DNA from: Pseudomonas helmanticensis
Lineage (GTDB): Bacteria > Pseudomonadota > Gammaproteobacteria > Pseudomonadales > Pseudomonadaceae
Assembly (NCBI RefSeq): GCF_900182985.1
Contig: NZ_FXUY01000001.1
Coordinates: forward strand, 1,488,001 to 1,552,000
Length of the DNA: 64,000 nt
Reading direction: 5' to 3'
Both the position numbers and the translations under genes were made by a program. The notes under the pieces were generated by a model that searched no databases, was not told the origin of the DNA, and saw only the letters and a program-made list of their open reading frames with translations. This document shows positions 51,442-59,832 of the stretch, piece by piece; position 1 is the first letter of the stretch, and each line of letters starts with the position of its first letter.

Positions 51442-53553
51442 TCATGCACTGAGCACCGCACGAATCATCTGCAACATCGCCTCTGGGCTGTACGGTTTGC
51501 CCAGCAGATGCGTGTCGGGACTCAACTGGTGATTGCGCGAAATGATGTCGCGGGTATGCCCGGAGGTGAACAGCACCGGCACCGGCGGCGTTTGTACTTT
51601 GGCCCAGGCAGCCAGATCGGAGCTTTTGATCAGGCCGGGCATGACCACGTCAGTGAAGATCAGATCCACCGCAACGCCTTCCAGCAACATCTGCATCGCC
51701 ATGTCGCCATTGGCGGCGGTCAACACCTGATAACCCTCTTCGCGCAGCAACTCGACTGCCGAGGCGCGCACCGCTTCGTTGTCCTCGACCACCAGAATGC
51801 TTTCGTGGCCGCCGTTCTGCTGCCTCTGCAGGTGGGGCGATTCATCCAGAACCGGGCGCAAACTGCGCGGGAAGTACAACTGCACCCGCGTGCCCTCACC
51901 AACCGTGCTGTCAATCTCGACGTGGCCGCCGCTCTGTTTGACGAAGCCGAAAACCATGCTCAAGCCCAGCCCGGTGCCCTGGCCGTCGGCCTTGGTGGTG
52001 AAGAAGGGTTCGAACACCTGCTCGAGAATCTGTGGCGCAATACCACCGCCGGTATCACTCACCGCGACCCGGACAAACTCGCCGGGGACGATGCCTTTGC
52101 CGCTGCAAAACTCGCGGTCGAGCGGCACGTTGGCGGCGCTGAGACCAATGGTGCCCTCGCCTTGCATGGCGTCGCGGGCGTTGATCGCCAGGTTGAGAAT
52201 GGCGTTTTCCAGTTGATTGCGGTCAACGTTGATGTGCCACGGCACCGGCGGCAGCTGCACATCGATCTGAATGGTTTCGCCCAGCGCGCGCTGGAGCAAT
52301 TCGCCGACGCCTTCGAAAATCTGCTGCGGATTGCACACCGCCGGCGACAGCGGTTGCCGACGGGCGAACGCAAGCAGTTGCGAAGACAGCTTGGCGCCAC
52401 GCTCGACCGCCGCCAGCGAGGCGCTGACGCGGCGCTGCACATTGGCATTTTCCGGCTCATGCCGGGCCAGTAAATGCAGATTGCCGGCAATCACTTGCAG
52501 CAGGTTATTGAAGTCGTGCGCGACGCCTCCGGTGAGACCGCCAATGGCTTCGAGCTTCTGCGACTGGCGCAGTTGCTCTTCCGCTGCCAGCCGCGCCTCG
52601 ACTTCTTCGGCGACGCGCTGTTCGAGGTTGCGGGTAAATCTGAGCAGGGATTCTTCAGCGTTCTTGCGCTCATGGATGTCGATCAGCACGCCGGGAAAAC
52701 GCAGCGGCTCGCCGTGCTCGTTGAATTCGCAACCGCCGCTGGCCAGCACCCACAGATAACTGCCATCGCTGCGCCGGACGCGGTATTCGGCGTTGTACGG
52801 CTCGCCGGTCTGCACCGAATGGGCAACGCGCTCCTGCACCCAGGCGGAGTCGTCGGGATGAATGCGCGACTCGGCGATATCTTGCCGCAGATTGCTCAAG
52901 TCCTGGTCGGGCGGATAGGAGAACGTGCGGGCGAAACGCTCGTCGGCCGACAGCGTATTGTTCTTCACGTCCCAGACGAACGAACCGAGCAAAGCCCCGG
53001 CATTCAAGGCCAGGCGCACCCGTTCGTTGTCGGCGCGATAAGCATGTTCGGCGGCTTGGCGCAGGCGTTCGGAATGCATGAATTCGGTGGTTTCGACCAC
53101 CATCGCCATGACCCCGGCGGGCATCCCGTCATCATTCGCCACCGGGCTGTAATACAGATCCATCCAGACGTCTTCAGGCACGCCATCGCGCAGCAGCACC
53201 AGCTCTTTATTGCGAAACGACAACGTGCCGCCGGCCAGACAGGTATCAACCACATGCCGGTTGAACTCGGCGACTTCCGGCCAGCCCAGTTCTACCGGTG
53301 AACCGAGCAGATACGGATGCCGACCACCGGCAAATATCGAGTAGGCGTCGTTGTAGATCATGTAGCCGGAGCGACCCCAGAGCATGACCATCGGCAGCGG
53401 CGACGCGAGCATCAATTGCACCGCACTGCACAGGCTGGCCGGCCAGCTATTGAGCGGACCGAGTTCGGTAGGACTCCAGTCGAACGCACAAATACGCCCG
53501 GCCATCTCGCCTTTCCAGCCGTCACAACCGTGGCTATCGGATAAAAACTGCAT
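51442..53553 (-). CDS. PAS-PAS hybrid histidine kinase
   Basis: 703 residues with no membrane segment. A first PAS domain (about 15-160, WKGEMAGRICAFDWSPTELG and LPMVMLWGRSGYMIYND) precedes a PAS-PAC unit (about 180-300, AEYRVRRSDGSYLWVLASGG). HisKA has His346 in TGGVAHDFNNLLQVI, HATPase has LNLAINARDAM and GTGLGLSMVFGFVKQSGG, and the C-terminal receiver has Asp635 in LIFTDVVMPG and Lys in LLGKPYS. It is a cytoplasmic sensor, possibly light- or redox-linked by analogy with similar PAS kinases. No cofactor residue (such as a NCRFLQ flavin motif) was seen. The start at 53553 lacks a good ribosome binding site. Confidence 0.9.
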   Translation of the reverse strand: MQFLSDSHGCDGWKGEMAGRICAFDWSPTELGPLNSWPASLCSAVQLMLASPLPMVMLWGRSGYMIYNDAYSIFAGGRHPYLLGSPVELGWPEVAEFNRHVVDTCLAGGTLSFRNKELVLLRDGVPEDVWMDLYYSPVANDDGMPAGVMAMVVETTEFMHSERLRQAAEHAYRADNERVRLALNAGALLGSFVWDVKNNTLSADERFARTFSYPPDQDLSNLRQDIAESRIHPDDSAWVQERVAHSVQTGEPYNAEYRVRRSDGSYLWVLASGGCEFNEHGEPLRFPGVLIDIHERKNAEESLLRFTRNLEQRVAEEVEARLAAEEQLRQSQKLEAIGGLTGGVAHDFNNLLQVIAGNLHLLARHEPENANVQRRVSASLAAVERGAKLSSQLLAFARRQPLSPAVCNPQQIFEGVGELLQRALGETIQIDVQLPPVPWHINVDRNQLENAILNLAINARDAMQGEGTIGLSAANVPLDREFCSGKGIVPGEFVRVAVSDTGGGIAPQILEQVFEPFFTTKADGQGTGLGLSMVFGFVKQSGGHVEIDSTVGEGTRVQLYFPRSLRPVLDESPHLQRQQNGGHESILVVEDNEAVRASAVELLREEGYQVLTAANGDMAMQMLLEGVAVDLIFTDVVMPGLIKSSDLAAWAKVQTPPVPVLFTSGHTRDIISRNHQLSPDTHLLGKPYSPEAMLQMIRAVLSA

Positions 53554-53687
53554 CGTCTGACTCAGTGTCCTGTGCTGATTGCCCGGTAATTTACGACGCC
53601 AATACAACACGACGCCCGTCTGTTTCGAGCGTCTTGCGTCGTATTGGTTTCATATGAGGTATAGCCGATTTCATCCCCGTCCGGGGA

Positions 53688-54377
53688 CTAGACCCCGATC
53701 AGGTGCTTGAGCGGGTGGTAGCCAGTTTTCATCTTCGCGGCGACGTCGAGAATGGCCTTCTCGATACCGTTCAGGTGCATGCAGGTCAGTTCGATGGCAG
53801 CGCTCTGATTGCCGGCCTCGATGTACTCGATCAGGCGTAAATGTTCATCGTCGCGGCAGGCTTCGTGACTGTCGTCATCCAGCGCGGCGGCATACAGCGA
53901 GGCGCGCGAAATCAGTTTCTGGAACCAGTCGAGCAACACCGGATTGTTCAGGCTGCGCGCCAGTTTGATGTGGAACTCGCCGAGCAGATGGATCAGCCGT
54001 TCGTGGTCACCGGCAGCATGCGCTTCGTCTTCGAGCAGCAGGTGTTCACGCAGATCCTGCATCGCGGCAGTGTCCTTGCGGCGACACAGTTCGGTGACGA
54101 TGCCGATCTCGATCAGCCGGCGGGTTTCGAACAGCGAACGAATCTCTTCGTTGCTCGGCAACGACACCGATGCACCTTTATTGGGCTCGGTGGTGACCAG
54201 CCCATCGGCCTCCAATTGCTTCAATGCAGCACGCACCGACGTGCGGCTGACATTAAATAATTCGGCCAACGAGGCCTCGCCCAGTTTCATTCCCGGGCGC
54301 AACGAACGCTTGCTGATCGCCTCGTAAACCCCTTGGTAGACGCGGTCGACCGTGGTTTCCAGTTTCTTCTCGGTCAT
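53688..54377 (-). CDS. GntR-family regulator (FadR/FCD subgroup)
   Basis: 229 residues. The winged HTH (about 10-78) has YEAISKRSLRPGMKLGEAS and VSRTSVRAALKQLEADGLV. The all-helical FCD domain follows, with metal-ligand-type Asp/His in LLEDEAHAAGDH, LGEFHIKLAR and DDEHLRLIEYIEAG. Regulators of this type usually repress a neighbouring catabolic operon until a carboxylate ligand binds. It is divergent from the ABC/amidohydrolase operon, and a fitting operator lies in the shared gap. CAAAGGAGTG precedes the ATG. Confidence 0.92.
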   Translation of the reverse strand: MTEKKLETTVDRVYQGVYEAISKRSLRPGMKLGEASLAELFNVSRTSVRAALKQLEADGLVTTEPNKGASVSLPSNEEIRSLFETRRLIEIGIVTELCRRKDTAAMQDLREHLLLEDEAHAAGDHERLIHLLGEFHIKLARSLNNPVLLDWFQKLISRASLYAAALDDDSHEACRDDEHLRLIEYIEAGNQSAAIELTCMHLNGIEKAILDVAAKMKTGYHPLKHLIGV

Positions 54378-54485
54378 TCAAACACTCCTTTGGCGTCAGG
54401 CAACCTGCCCCTGGCGATGCACGGCCATGGAAAAAGGGGGTTGCACACGCAGATTAATCCGGGTATTTCTAAATTGCATTCAGAT

Positions 54486-54497
54486 ATTGCATACAAT
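54486..54497. promoter_or_regulatory. Candidate GntR operator
   Basis: ATTGCATACAAT is a near-palindrome of the TTG-N4-CAA form used by many FCD-type GntR repressors. A partial second half-site (ATTGCATTCAG) lies 13 bases upstream. The site is in the gap between the GntR gene and the operon, 21 bases before the first ATG of the operon. Confidence 0.45.
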
Positions 54498-54517
54498 AAA
54501 TAGAGGATTGCACCATT

Positions 54518-55603
54518 ATGGGTCAACCAATAGCAATTGAAGTGCGCAACGTCTCAAAACGCTACTCCGAGGATCCTGGCCTCGCGCCGGCCCTCGACAA
54601 TGTCTCGGTAAACATCGCCGACAATGAATTCTTCACCCTGCTCGGCCCCTCGGGCTGCGGCAAAACCACCTTGCTGCGGACCATCGCCGGCTTCGAACAC
54701 GTCAGTGAAGGCGAGATTCGCCTGGCCGGCGAACCGGTCAACGATCTGCCGCCGTTCAAGCGTCGGGTCAACACGGTGTTCCAGAGTTACGCGCTGTTTC
54801 CGCACATGAGTGTTGCGCAGAATATCGCCTTCGGGCTCGAGATGCAGGGTCTTGATCGCAAGTTGATCCCCGAGCGCGTCAACGAGATGCTCGCGCTGGT
54901 GCAAATGGAGCACCTGGCCGCGCGCAAACCGGCCGAACTATCGGGTGGCCAACAACAGCGCGTGGCTCTGGCTCGGGCCTTGGCGCCGAAACCGAAAGTG
55001 CTGTTGCTCGACGAACCGCTGTCAGCACTCGACTTGAAGCTGCGCAAGGAAATGCAGGTCGAACTCAAGCGTGTGCAGAAAGAAGCCGGAATCACGTTTA
55101 TCTTCGTCACCCACGATCAGGAAGAAGCGCTGACCCTGTCCGACCGCATCGCCGTGATGTCGGCCGGCAAGATCCTGCAGATCGGTACGCCGACCGATAT
55201 CTACGAGCAGCCGAAACACCGCTTTGTCGCGCAGTTCATCGGCGACATCAACTTCCTCCCCGGCCAGCTCAAGCACGGCGAACACAACGAAAAACTCTTC
55301 GTGCCAAACGGCATGCCGATCGAAATCCCTTGTCAGCAACAGAGCTTCGCCGGCAGCAGCGTGCAACTGGCGTTTCGCCCGGAGCGTTCGCAACTGGTCG
55401 ATGCCAGCCAGCCGCATCACCTGCGCGGGGTGATCGAAGCGGTGCTCTATGTCGGCACCGCGACGCTGTACCAGTGCCGGTTGAACAACGACATCAAGGT
55501 CATGCTGCGCGAAAACAACGAAGGCCTGAACCGTGGTCGCGCCGTCGGTGAACGCGTCGCCGTGCACCTGCCGCCGCACGCCTGTCTGTTGATGGAGGCC
55601 TGA
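54518..55603 (+). CDS. Polyamine-type ABC transporter ATPase (PotA-like)
   Basis: 361 residues. Walker A LLGPSGCGKTTLLRTIAG, signature ELSGGQQQRVALARAL, Walker B VLLLDEPLSALDLKLR and switch TFIFVTHDQEEAL are followed by a C-terminal TOBE domain (about 275-355), as in PotA. It energises the importer encoded by the next three genes. AGAGGATTGCACC precedes the ATG. The gap to the divergent GntR gene is 140 bases. The transporter class takes up polyamines and related cations or amines. The true substrate here is unknown. Confidence 0.92.
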   Translation: MGQPIAIEVRNVSKRYSEDPGLAPALDNVSVNIADNEFFTLLGPSGCGKTTLLRTIAGFEHVSEGEIRLAGEPVNDLPPFKRRVNTVFQSYALFPHMSVAQNIAFGLEMQGLDRKLIPERVNEMLALVQMEHLAARKPAELSGGQQQRVALARALAPKPKVLLLDEPLSALDLKLRKEMQVELKRVQKEAGITFIFVTHDQEEALTLSDRIAVMSAGKILQIGTPTDIYEQPKHRFVAQFIGDINFLPGQLKHGEHNEKLFVPNGMPIEIPCQQQSFAGSSVQLAFRPERSQLVDASQPHHLRGVIEAVLYVGTATLYQCRLNNDIKVMLRENNEGLNRGRAVGERVAVHLPPHACLLMEA

Positions 55604-55604
55604 G

Positions 55605-56522
55605 ATGAGCGTCAGCAGCACTTCCCCCGCTCTCAACCGCGCGCTGTTGCTCAGCCCGGTGGTGTTGACCCTGCTCGCCCTGATCGCCATTCCGCTGGGG
55701 ATCATGGGCTACATCAGCTTGCTGCCGCGCAACACCTATGGCGGCGTCGACTGGCAAGCGCAATGGCAATTGCAGAGTTACGTGCAGCTGTTTTTCCAGG
55801 AAGGTTTCGATGGCGAACTGGAGCTGAATTGGGTCTACGCCCAGGCGCTGTTGCGCTCGGTGCTACAGGCCGGCGGCACCACCGTATTGTGCTTTCTGCT
55901 CGGTTTTCCGGTGGCGTTGTGGATGTCGAGCCTGACCCCGCGCCGGCGCAACCTGATGGTCTTGCTCATCACCATTCCGTTCTGGACCAACCTGCTGATC
56001 CGCAACTACGCGTGGCTGATCATCCTGCGCGAACACGGCTGGGTCGCGCAAAGCCTCAACGCGCTGTTCCCGAGTGCCGGCGGCATCACCCTGCTCTACA
56101 ACGATTTTGCGGTGAGTGTCGGTCTGGTCTACAGCTTCCTGCCGTTCATGATTCTGCCGATCTATTCGACGCTGGAGAAACTCGACTGGCGTCTGGTCGA
56201 AGCCGCTTACGACCTCGGCGCCAATCGCTGGCACGCGTTGCGGCGGATCATCCTGCCGCTGTCGATGCCCGGCGTAATTGCCGGCGCGTTGCTGGTGTTT
56301 GTGCCGAGCCTCGGCGCCTTCATCACCCCGGCGATTCTCGGCGGCGGCAAGACACTGATGATCGGCAACCTGATTCAGCAACAGTTCGGCACGGCGCGTA
56401 ACTGGCCGCTGGGCAGTTCGCTGTCGTTCCTGTTGCTGGCGATTCTGCTGGTGTCGCTGGTGCTTTACGCGCTGTACAGCCGCCGTGCGGCGAAGACTAT
56501 CCATCGGGGGGCGAAAGCATGA
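55605..56522 (+). CDS. ABC permease (PotB-like)
   Basis: 305 residues with six hydrophobic segments and a large first periplasmic loop. The coupling motif is EAAYDLGANRWHALRRIILPLSMPG, here split over residues about 202-226. It starts two bases after the ATPase gene. It pairs with the next gene to make the channel. Segments such as TIPFWTNLLIRNYAWLIIL are typical of PotB. Confidence 0.92.
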   Translation: MSVSSTSPALNRALLLSPVVLTLLALIAIPLGIMGYISLLPRNTYGGVDWQAQWQLQSYVQLFFQEGFDGELELNWVYAQALLRSVLQAGGTTVLCFLLGFPVALWMSSLTPRRRNLMVLLITIPFWTNLLIRNYAWLIILREHGWVAQSLNALFPSAGGITLLYNDFAVSVGLVYSFLPFMILPIYSTLEKLDWRLVEAAYDLGANRWHALRRIILPLSMPGVIAGALLVFVPSLGAFITPAILGGGKTLMIGNLIQQQFGTARNWPLGSSLSFLLLAILLVSLVLYALYSRRAAKTIHRGAKA

Positions 56523-57307
56523 TTTCCCTGCACCTGAAAAAACTCCCGGCAACCCGCGAAATCAGCCTGCTGATCCTCGCTTATCTGTACCTGCCGATTT
56601 TCGTGTTGATCGCCTACAGCTTCAACGCCAACCGTTCGGCGACGGTGTGGACCGAGTTCTCGTTTGCCTGGTACGGGCGGATTCTGGCCAATCCGTCGAT
56701 TCAGACGGCGGCGCTGAATTCGATCATCGTCGCGACCCTCGCCATGGCCTGCGCCACAGCGATTGCGCTGCTCGCGGCGCTGGCCACTTACCGGCCGTTC
56801 TACGGGCAGAAAATGGTCGAGGGCGGGATCAACCTGCCGCTGATCCTGCCGGAGATCGTCACCGCTGTGGCCACTCTGCTGCTGTTCATGGCGCTGGGCA
56901 TCAAGCTCGGTTTGCTCACGGTGATCGTCGCGCATATCGGCTTCTGCATTCCTTTTGCCTACTTGCCGATTCGCGCGCGCCTCAACGATCTCGACAAGAG
57001 CCTGCTGGAAGCGGCGAACGATCTCTATGCCAATCCATGGCAGGTGTTCCGTCGCGTGACCTTGCCGCTGTTGTGGCCGGCGGTGCTGTCCGGTGCGGTG
57101 CTGGCGTTCGTGGTCAGCCTCGACGATTTCATCATGACCTTCTTCGTCGCCGGCCCCGGTTCGACAACGTTGCCGGTGTACATCTTCTCGGCGATCAAGG
57201 CTGGCGTGACCCCGGAAATCAACGCGATCTCGACGTTGATGCTGGTGATCTCGATTGTTCTGGTGGTGCTGGCCTTCTGGCTGGGCCAACGCGGTAAACA
57301 ACCATAA
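56519..57307 (+). CDS. ABC permease (PotC-like)
   Basis: 262 residues with six hydrophobic segments. The coupling loop is LLEAANDLYANPWQVFRRV, and VVSLDDFIMTFFVAGPGSTT is the PotC signature near residue 200. The ATG overlaps the stop of the first permease gene by four bases. Together they form the heterodimeric membrane part of the importer. Confidence 0.92.
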   Translation: MISLHLKKLPATREISLLILAYLYLPIFVLIAYSFNANRSATVWTEFSFAWYGRILANPSIQTAALNSIIVATLAMACATAIALLAALATYRPFYGQKMVEGGINLPLILPEIVTAVATLLLFMALGIKLGLLTVIVAHIGFCIPFAYLPIRARLNDLDKSLLEAANDLYANPWQVFRRVTLPLLWPAVLSGAVLAFVVSLDDFIMTFFVAGPGSTTLPVYIFSAIKAGVTPEINAISTLMLVISIVLVVLAFWLGQRGKQP

Positions 57308-57322
57308 ATCTGGAGCGCTCTC

Positions 57323-58375
57323 ATGAAAGTCAAAAGCCTGCGTTTGGCAGTATCCGGTCTGGCCCTGAGTTGTTTCACCGCGTTCGGCGCTTACGCCGTC
57401 GAGCCGAAAGAGCTGTTTTTCTACAACTGGACCGACTACTACCCGGTCGATCTGCTGGCCAAGTTCGAGAAGGAAACCGGGATCAAGGTGACCATGGACG
57501 GCTACGACAGCAACGAAACCCTGCTCGCCAAATTGCAGGCCGGCGGCGCCGCGTATGACGTGATCGTGCCGTCGCAATCGATCATGCAGACGCTGATCAA
57601 GCAGGACTTGCTGATGGAAATCGACACGCCGACCCTGAGCAATTTCCAGTACGTGAAGGGACCGTTCCGTGATCCGAGTTTCGACCCTGGCCGCAAGTTC
57701 TCGGCGCCGTATCTGTGGGGCACCACCGGGTTTTCCTACGACAGCGCGCGGGTGCCGGGCGGCAAACTGGATGACTCGTGGAAGGAGTTCTTCGAACCGC
57801 GCAAGGAGCTGCAAGGCCAGCTCGCCGCGCTGGATACGTCGAGCAGCGTGATCAACGCCGCCAGCCATTACCTGAACGTCGACGAATGCAGCGAAAACCC
57901 GCAGGACGCCAAGCGCATTCTGGAGTTGCTGCAAAAGCAGAAGCCGTTTTTGAAGATGTACAGCTCCGACAACACCGTCGACCGCATGGCCTCGGGCGAG
58001 GTGATCATGATGCAGAACTGGAACGGCTCGACGGCGCGGGCGACGTTGCAGAAGAGCACGATCAAGTATGTCTATCCGCGTGAAGGCCTGGCGATGTTCC
58101 AGGACAACTTTGCCGTGCCGAAAAGCGCGCCGCATCCGGGCAACGCGAAGATCTTTATCGACTGGATGATGAAGCCGGAGAACGCCGCAGCGGTGTCCAA
58201 CGCGATTGCTTACGCCAACGGGATTCAGAGCGATTCGTTGCTTGATCCGAAGTGGAAAGTGATGGACGCAATCAACATGCCCGACGAATACGCCTCGCGT
58301 TTGCGGCCGGAGAAGGAGTGCAGCAACAAGGCGCGGGAGCTGCAGGACCGGATCTGGTCGAAGCTCAAGGGTTGA
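57323..58375 (+). CDS. Polyamine-type substrate-binding protein (PotD-like)
   Basis: 350 residues. A signal peptide (RLAVSGLALSCFTAFGAYA) is followed by ELFFYNWTDYYPVDLLAKFE, typical of the PotD/PotF fold. Other pieces are AAYDVIVPSQSIMQTLIKQ, APYLWGTTGFSYDS, MMQNWNGSTARATLQ and PHPGNAKIFIDWMMKPE. It delivers the ligand to the two permeases. GGAGCGCTCTC precedes the ATG. The ligand is probably an amine or a nitrogen heterocycle, given the amidohydrolases encoded downstream. Confidence 0.92.
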   Translation: MKVKSLRLAVSGLALSCFTAFGAYAVEPKELFFYNWTDYYPVDLLAKFEKETGIKVTMDGYDSNETLLAKLQAGGAAYDVIVPSQSIMQTLIKQDLLMEIDTPTLSNFQYVKGPFRDPSFDPGRKFSAPYLWGTTGFSYDSARVPGGKLDDSWKEFFEPRKELQGQLAALDTSSSVINAASHYLNVDECSENPQDAKRILELLQKQKPFLKMYSSDNTVDRMASGEVIMMQNWNGSTARATLQKSTIKYVYPREGLAMFQDNFAVPKSAPHPGNAKIFIDWMMKPENAAAVSNAIAYANGIQSDSLLDPKWKVMDAINMPDEYASRLRPEKECSNKARELQDRIWSKLKG

Positions 58376-58388
58376 TCCGAGTCCGCTG

Positions 58389-58601
58389 CCCTCACCCTAG
58401 GTAGAGGGGACTGACCGAGGTGTCTTGCGACTTACGCCGACCTGATGAACCGAGTCGATTATGGATTCACAACTGAGCTTGCAAACCAGTCAGTTTTGGA
58501 TTCACAGCCGGACGTTCAGGTCGGCGTACATCTTCAATATCCCCCATTCAGCCCCCTCTCCCTCCGGGCGGTCCGACGTTTCGGGAGGGCTAGGGTGAGG
58601 G
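58389..58601. repeat. MITE-like element with terminal and internal inverted repeats (213 bp)
   Basis: Terminal 12-bp inverted repeats CCCTCACCCTAG/CTAGGGTGAGGG bound the element. A second 13-bp inverted pair, TACGCCGACCTGA (58433) and its complement (58516), lies inside. The sequence resembles a repeat family seen in many Pseudomonas intergenic regions. It occupies the only sizeable gap (58376-58635) of the catabolic operon. No gene is present in the gap. Confidence 0.8.
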
Positions 58602-58635
58602 TGAGGGAAAAAATTCAAAGAACACAGAGGTTGAT

Positions 58636-59832
58636 ATGACCCAGCCACACTGGCTCCGCAACGTGCGCCCCTACAGCGCCGCCGCCGAAGATCTGCTGAT
58701 CGAAAACGGTCGGTTCACTCAACGCCGACCCGCTACCAACACGCCGCTGGCCGCCAGCGATATCGATGGCCAACATCAACTGCTTACCGCAGCCTTGGTC
58801 GAAAGCCACGTCCACCTCGACAAAACTCTCTACGGCCAACCCTGGCGCCCCAACAGCGCCGGGCCGACGCTCAAGGACTACATCAGTAACGAACGGCGCA
58901 TCCTCCGTGAAGTCACCGCCCCCATCGCCGAACGCGCCGGCGCCCTGCTGGAAAACTGCATCGCCCGAGGCTCGCTGACCCTGCGTTGCCACGTCGACAT
59001 CGACCCGGAATTCGGTCTGCGTCACGTCGAAGCCATGCAGCTACTGCGCGAACGCTACAAAGACCTGATCGACCTGCAACTGGTGGTCTTCCCGCAAACC
59101 GGGCTGATCAGCCGCCCCGGCACCGCCGAATTGATGCGCGAGGCGATGGCGCTGGGAGTGGAAAACGTCGGCGGGCTCGACCCGTGCGGCATCGACAACG
59201 ACCCGATCGCGCAGCTGGATTTCGTCTTCAAACTCGCGGCGGAATTTGGCCGTGGCGTTGATATTCACCTGCACGACAAAGGTGAGCTGGGCCTGTGGCA
59301 GATCGCGCTGATCGCCGACTACACCGAGCGTTTCAGCCTGCAAAACCGGGTAATGATCAGCCACGCCTACTGCCTCGGCATGTTGCCGTGGAGCCAGGTC
59401 AAACCGGTCGCCGAGCGCTTGGCGGCGTTAGGCATTTCACTGATGAGTTCAGCGCCGGCCGACACGGCAGTGCCACCGTTTCTGGCGTTGCGCGAAACTG
59501 GCGTGAATGTCTGCCTGGGTTCCGACGGCATCCGTGATGCGTGGTCGCCGATGGGCAATGGCGACATGCTTGAACGGGCGATGTTGCTGGCGTTCCGCTT
59601 TGACCTGGGCAAGGACGATGAACTCGCGGCGGCGTTCGAGGCGGCCACGGTGAATGGTGCGCGGGCGCTGGGTATTGAGGATTACGGATTCGCACTCGGC
59701 CAGCGTGCAGACTTCTTGCTGATGCCGGTCGAAACCCTTGGCGAAGCCGTCGTCGCGCGGCCATTGCGGCAGGTCTATCGCGCAGGTGTTTTGATCGCCG
59801 AAGGTGGCCGCTTGCTGAGCAGCCGTCTGTGA
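58636..59832 (+). CDS. Cytosine deaminase-like amidohydrolase
   Basis: 398 residues of the metal-dependent amidohydrolase superfamily. The metal motif is VESHVHLDKTLYG (residues about 56-68), as in the PHIHLD of cytosine deaminase CodA. RCHVDIDPEFG, VDIHLHDKGE (third His), ISHAYCLG (fourth His) and CLGSDGIRDAWSP (Asp) complete the site. The enzyme should hydrolyse or deaminate a small ring or amine. The substrate is unknown. It follows the importer genes after a MITE-like repeat and overlaps the next gene by four bases. Confidence 0.9.
   Translation: MTQPHWLRNVRPYSAAAEDLLIENGRFTQRRPATNTPLAASDIDGQHQLLTAALVESHVHLDKTLYGQPWRPNSAGPTLKDYISNERRILREVTAPIAERAGALLENCIARGSLTLRCHVDIDPEFGLRHVEAMQLLRERYKDLIDLQLVVFPQTGLISRPGTAELMREAMALGVENVGGLDPCGIDNDPIAQLDFVFKLAAEFGRGVDIHLHDKGELGLWQIALIADYTERFSLQNRVMISHAYCLGMLPWSQVKPVAERLAALGISLMSSAPADTAVPPFLALRETGVNVCLGSDGIRDAWSPMGNGDMLERAMLLAFRFDLGKDDELAAAFEAATVNGARALGIEDYGFALGQRADFLLMPVETLGEAVVARPLRQVYRAGVLIAEGGRLLSSRL

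Noticed and set aside
56465..58135. A 556-codon minus-strand frame across the permease and binding-protein genes
   Set aside because: Shadow of clear ABC transporter genes on the other strand, with low-complexity composition.
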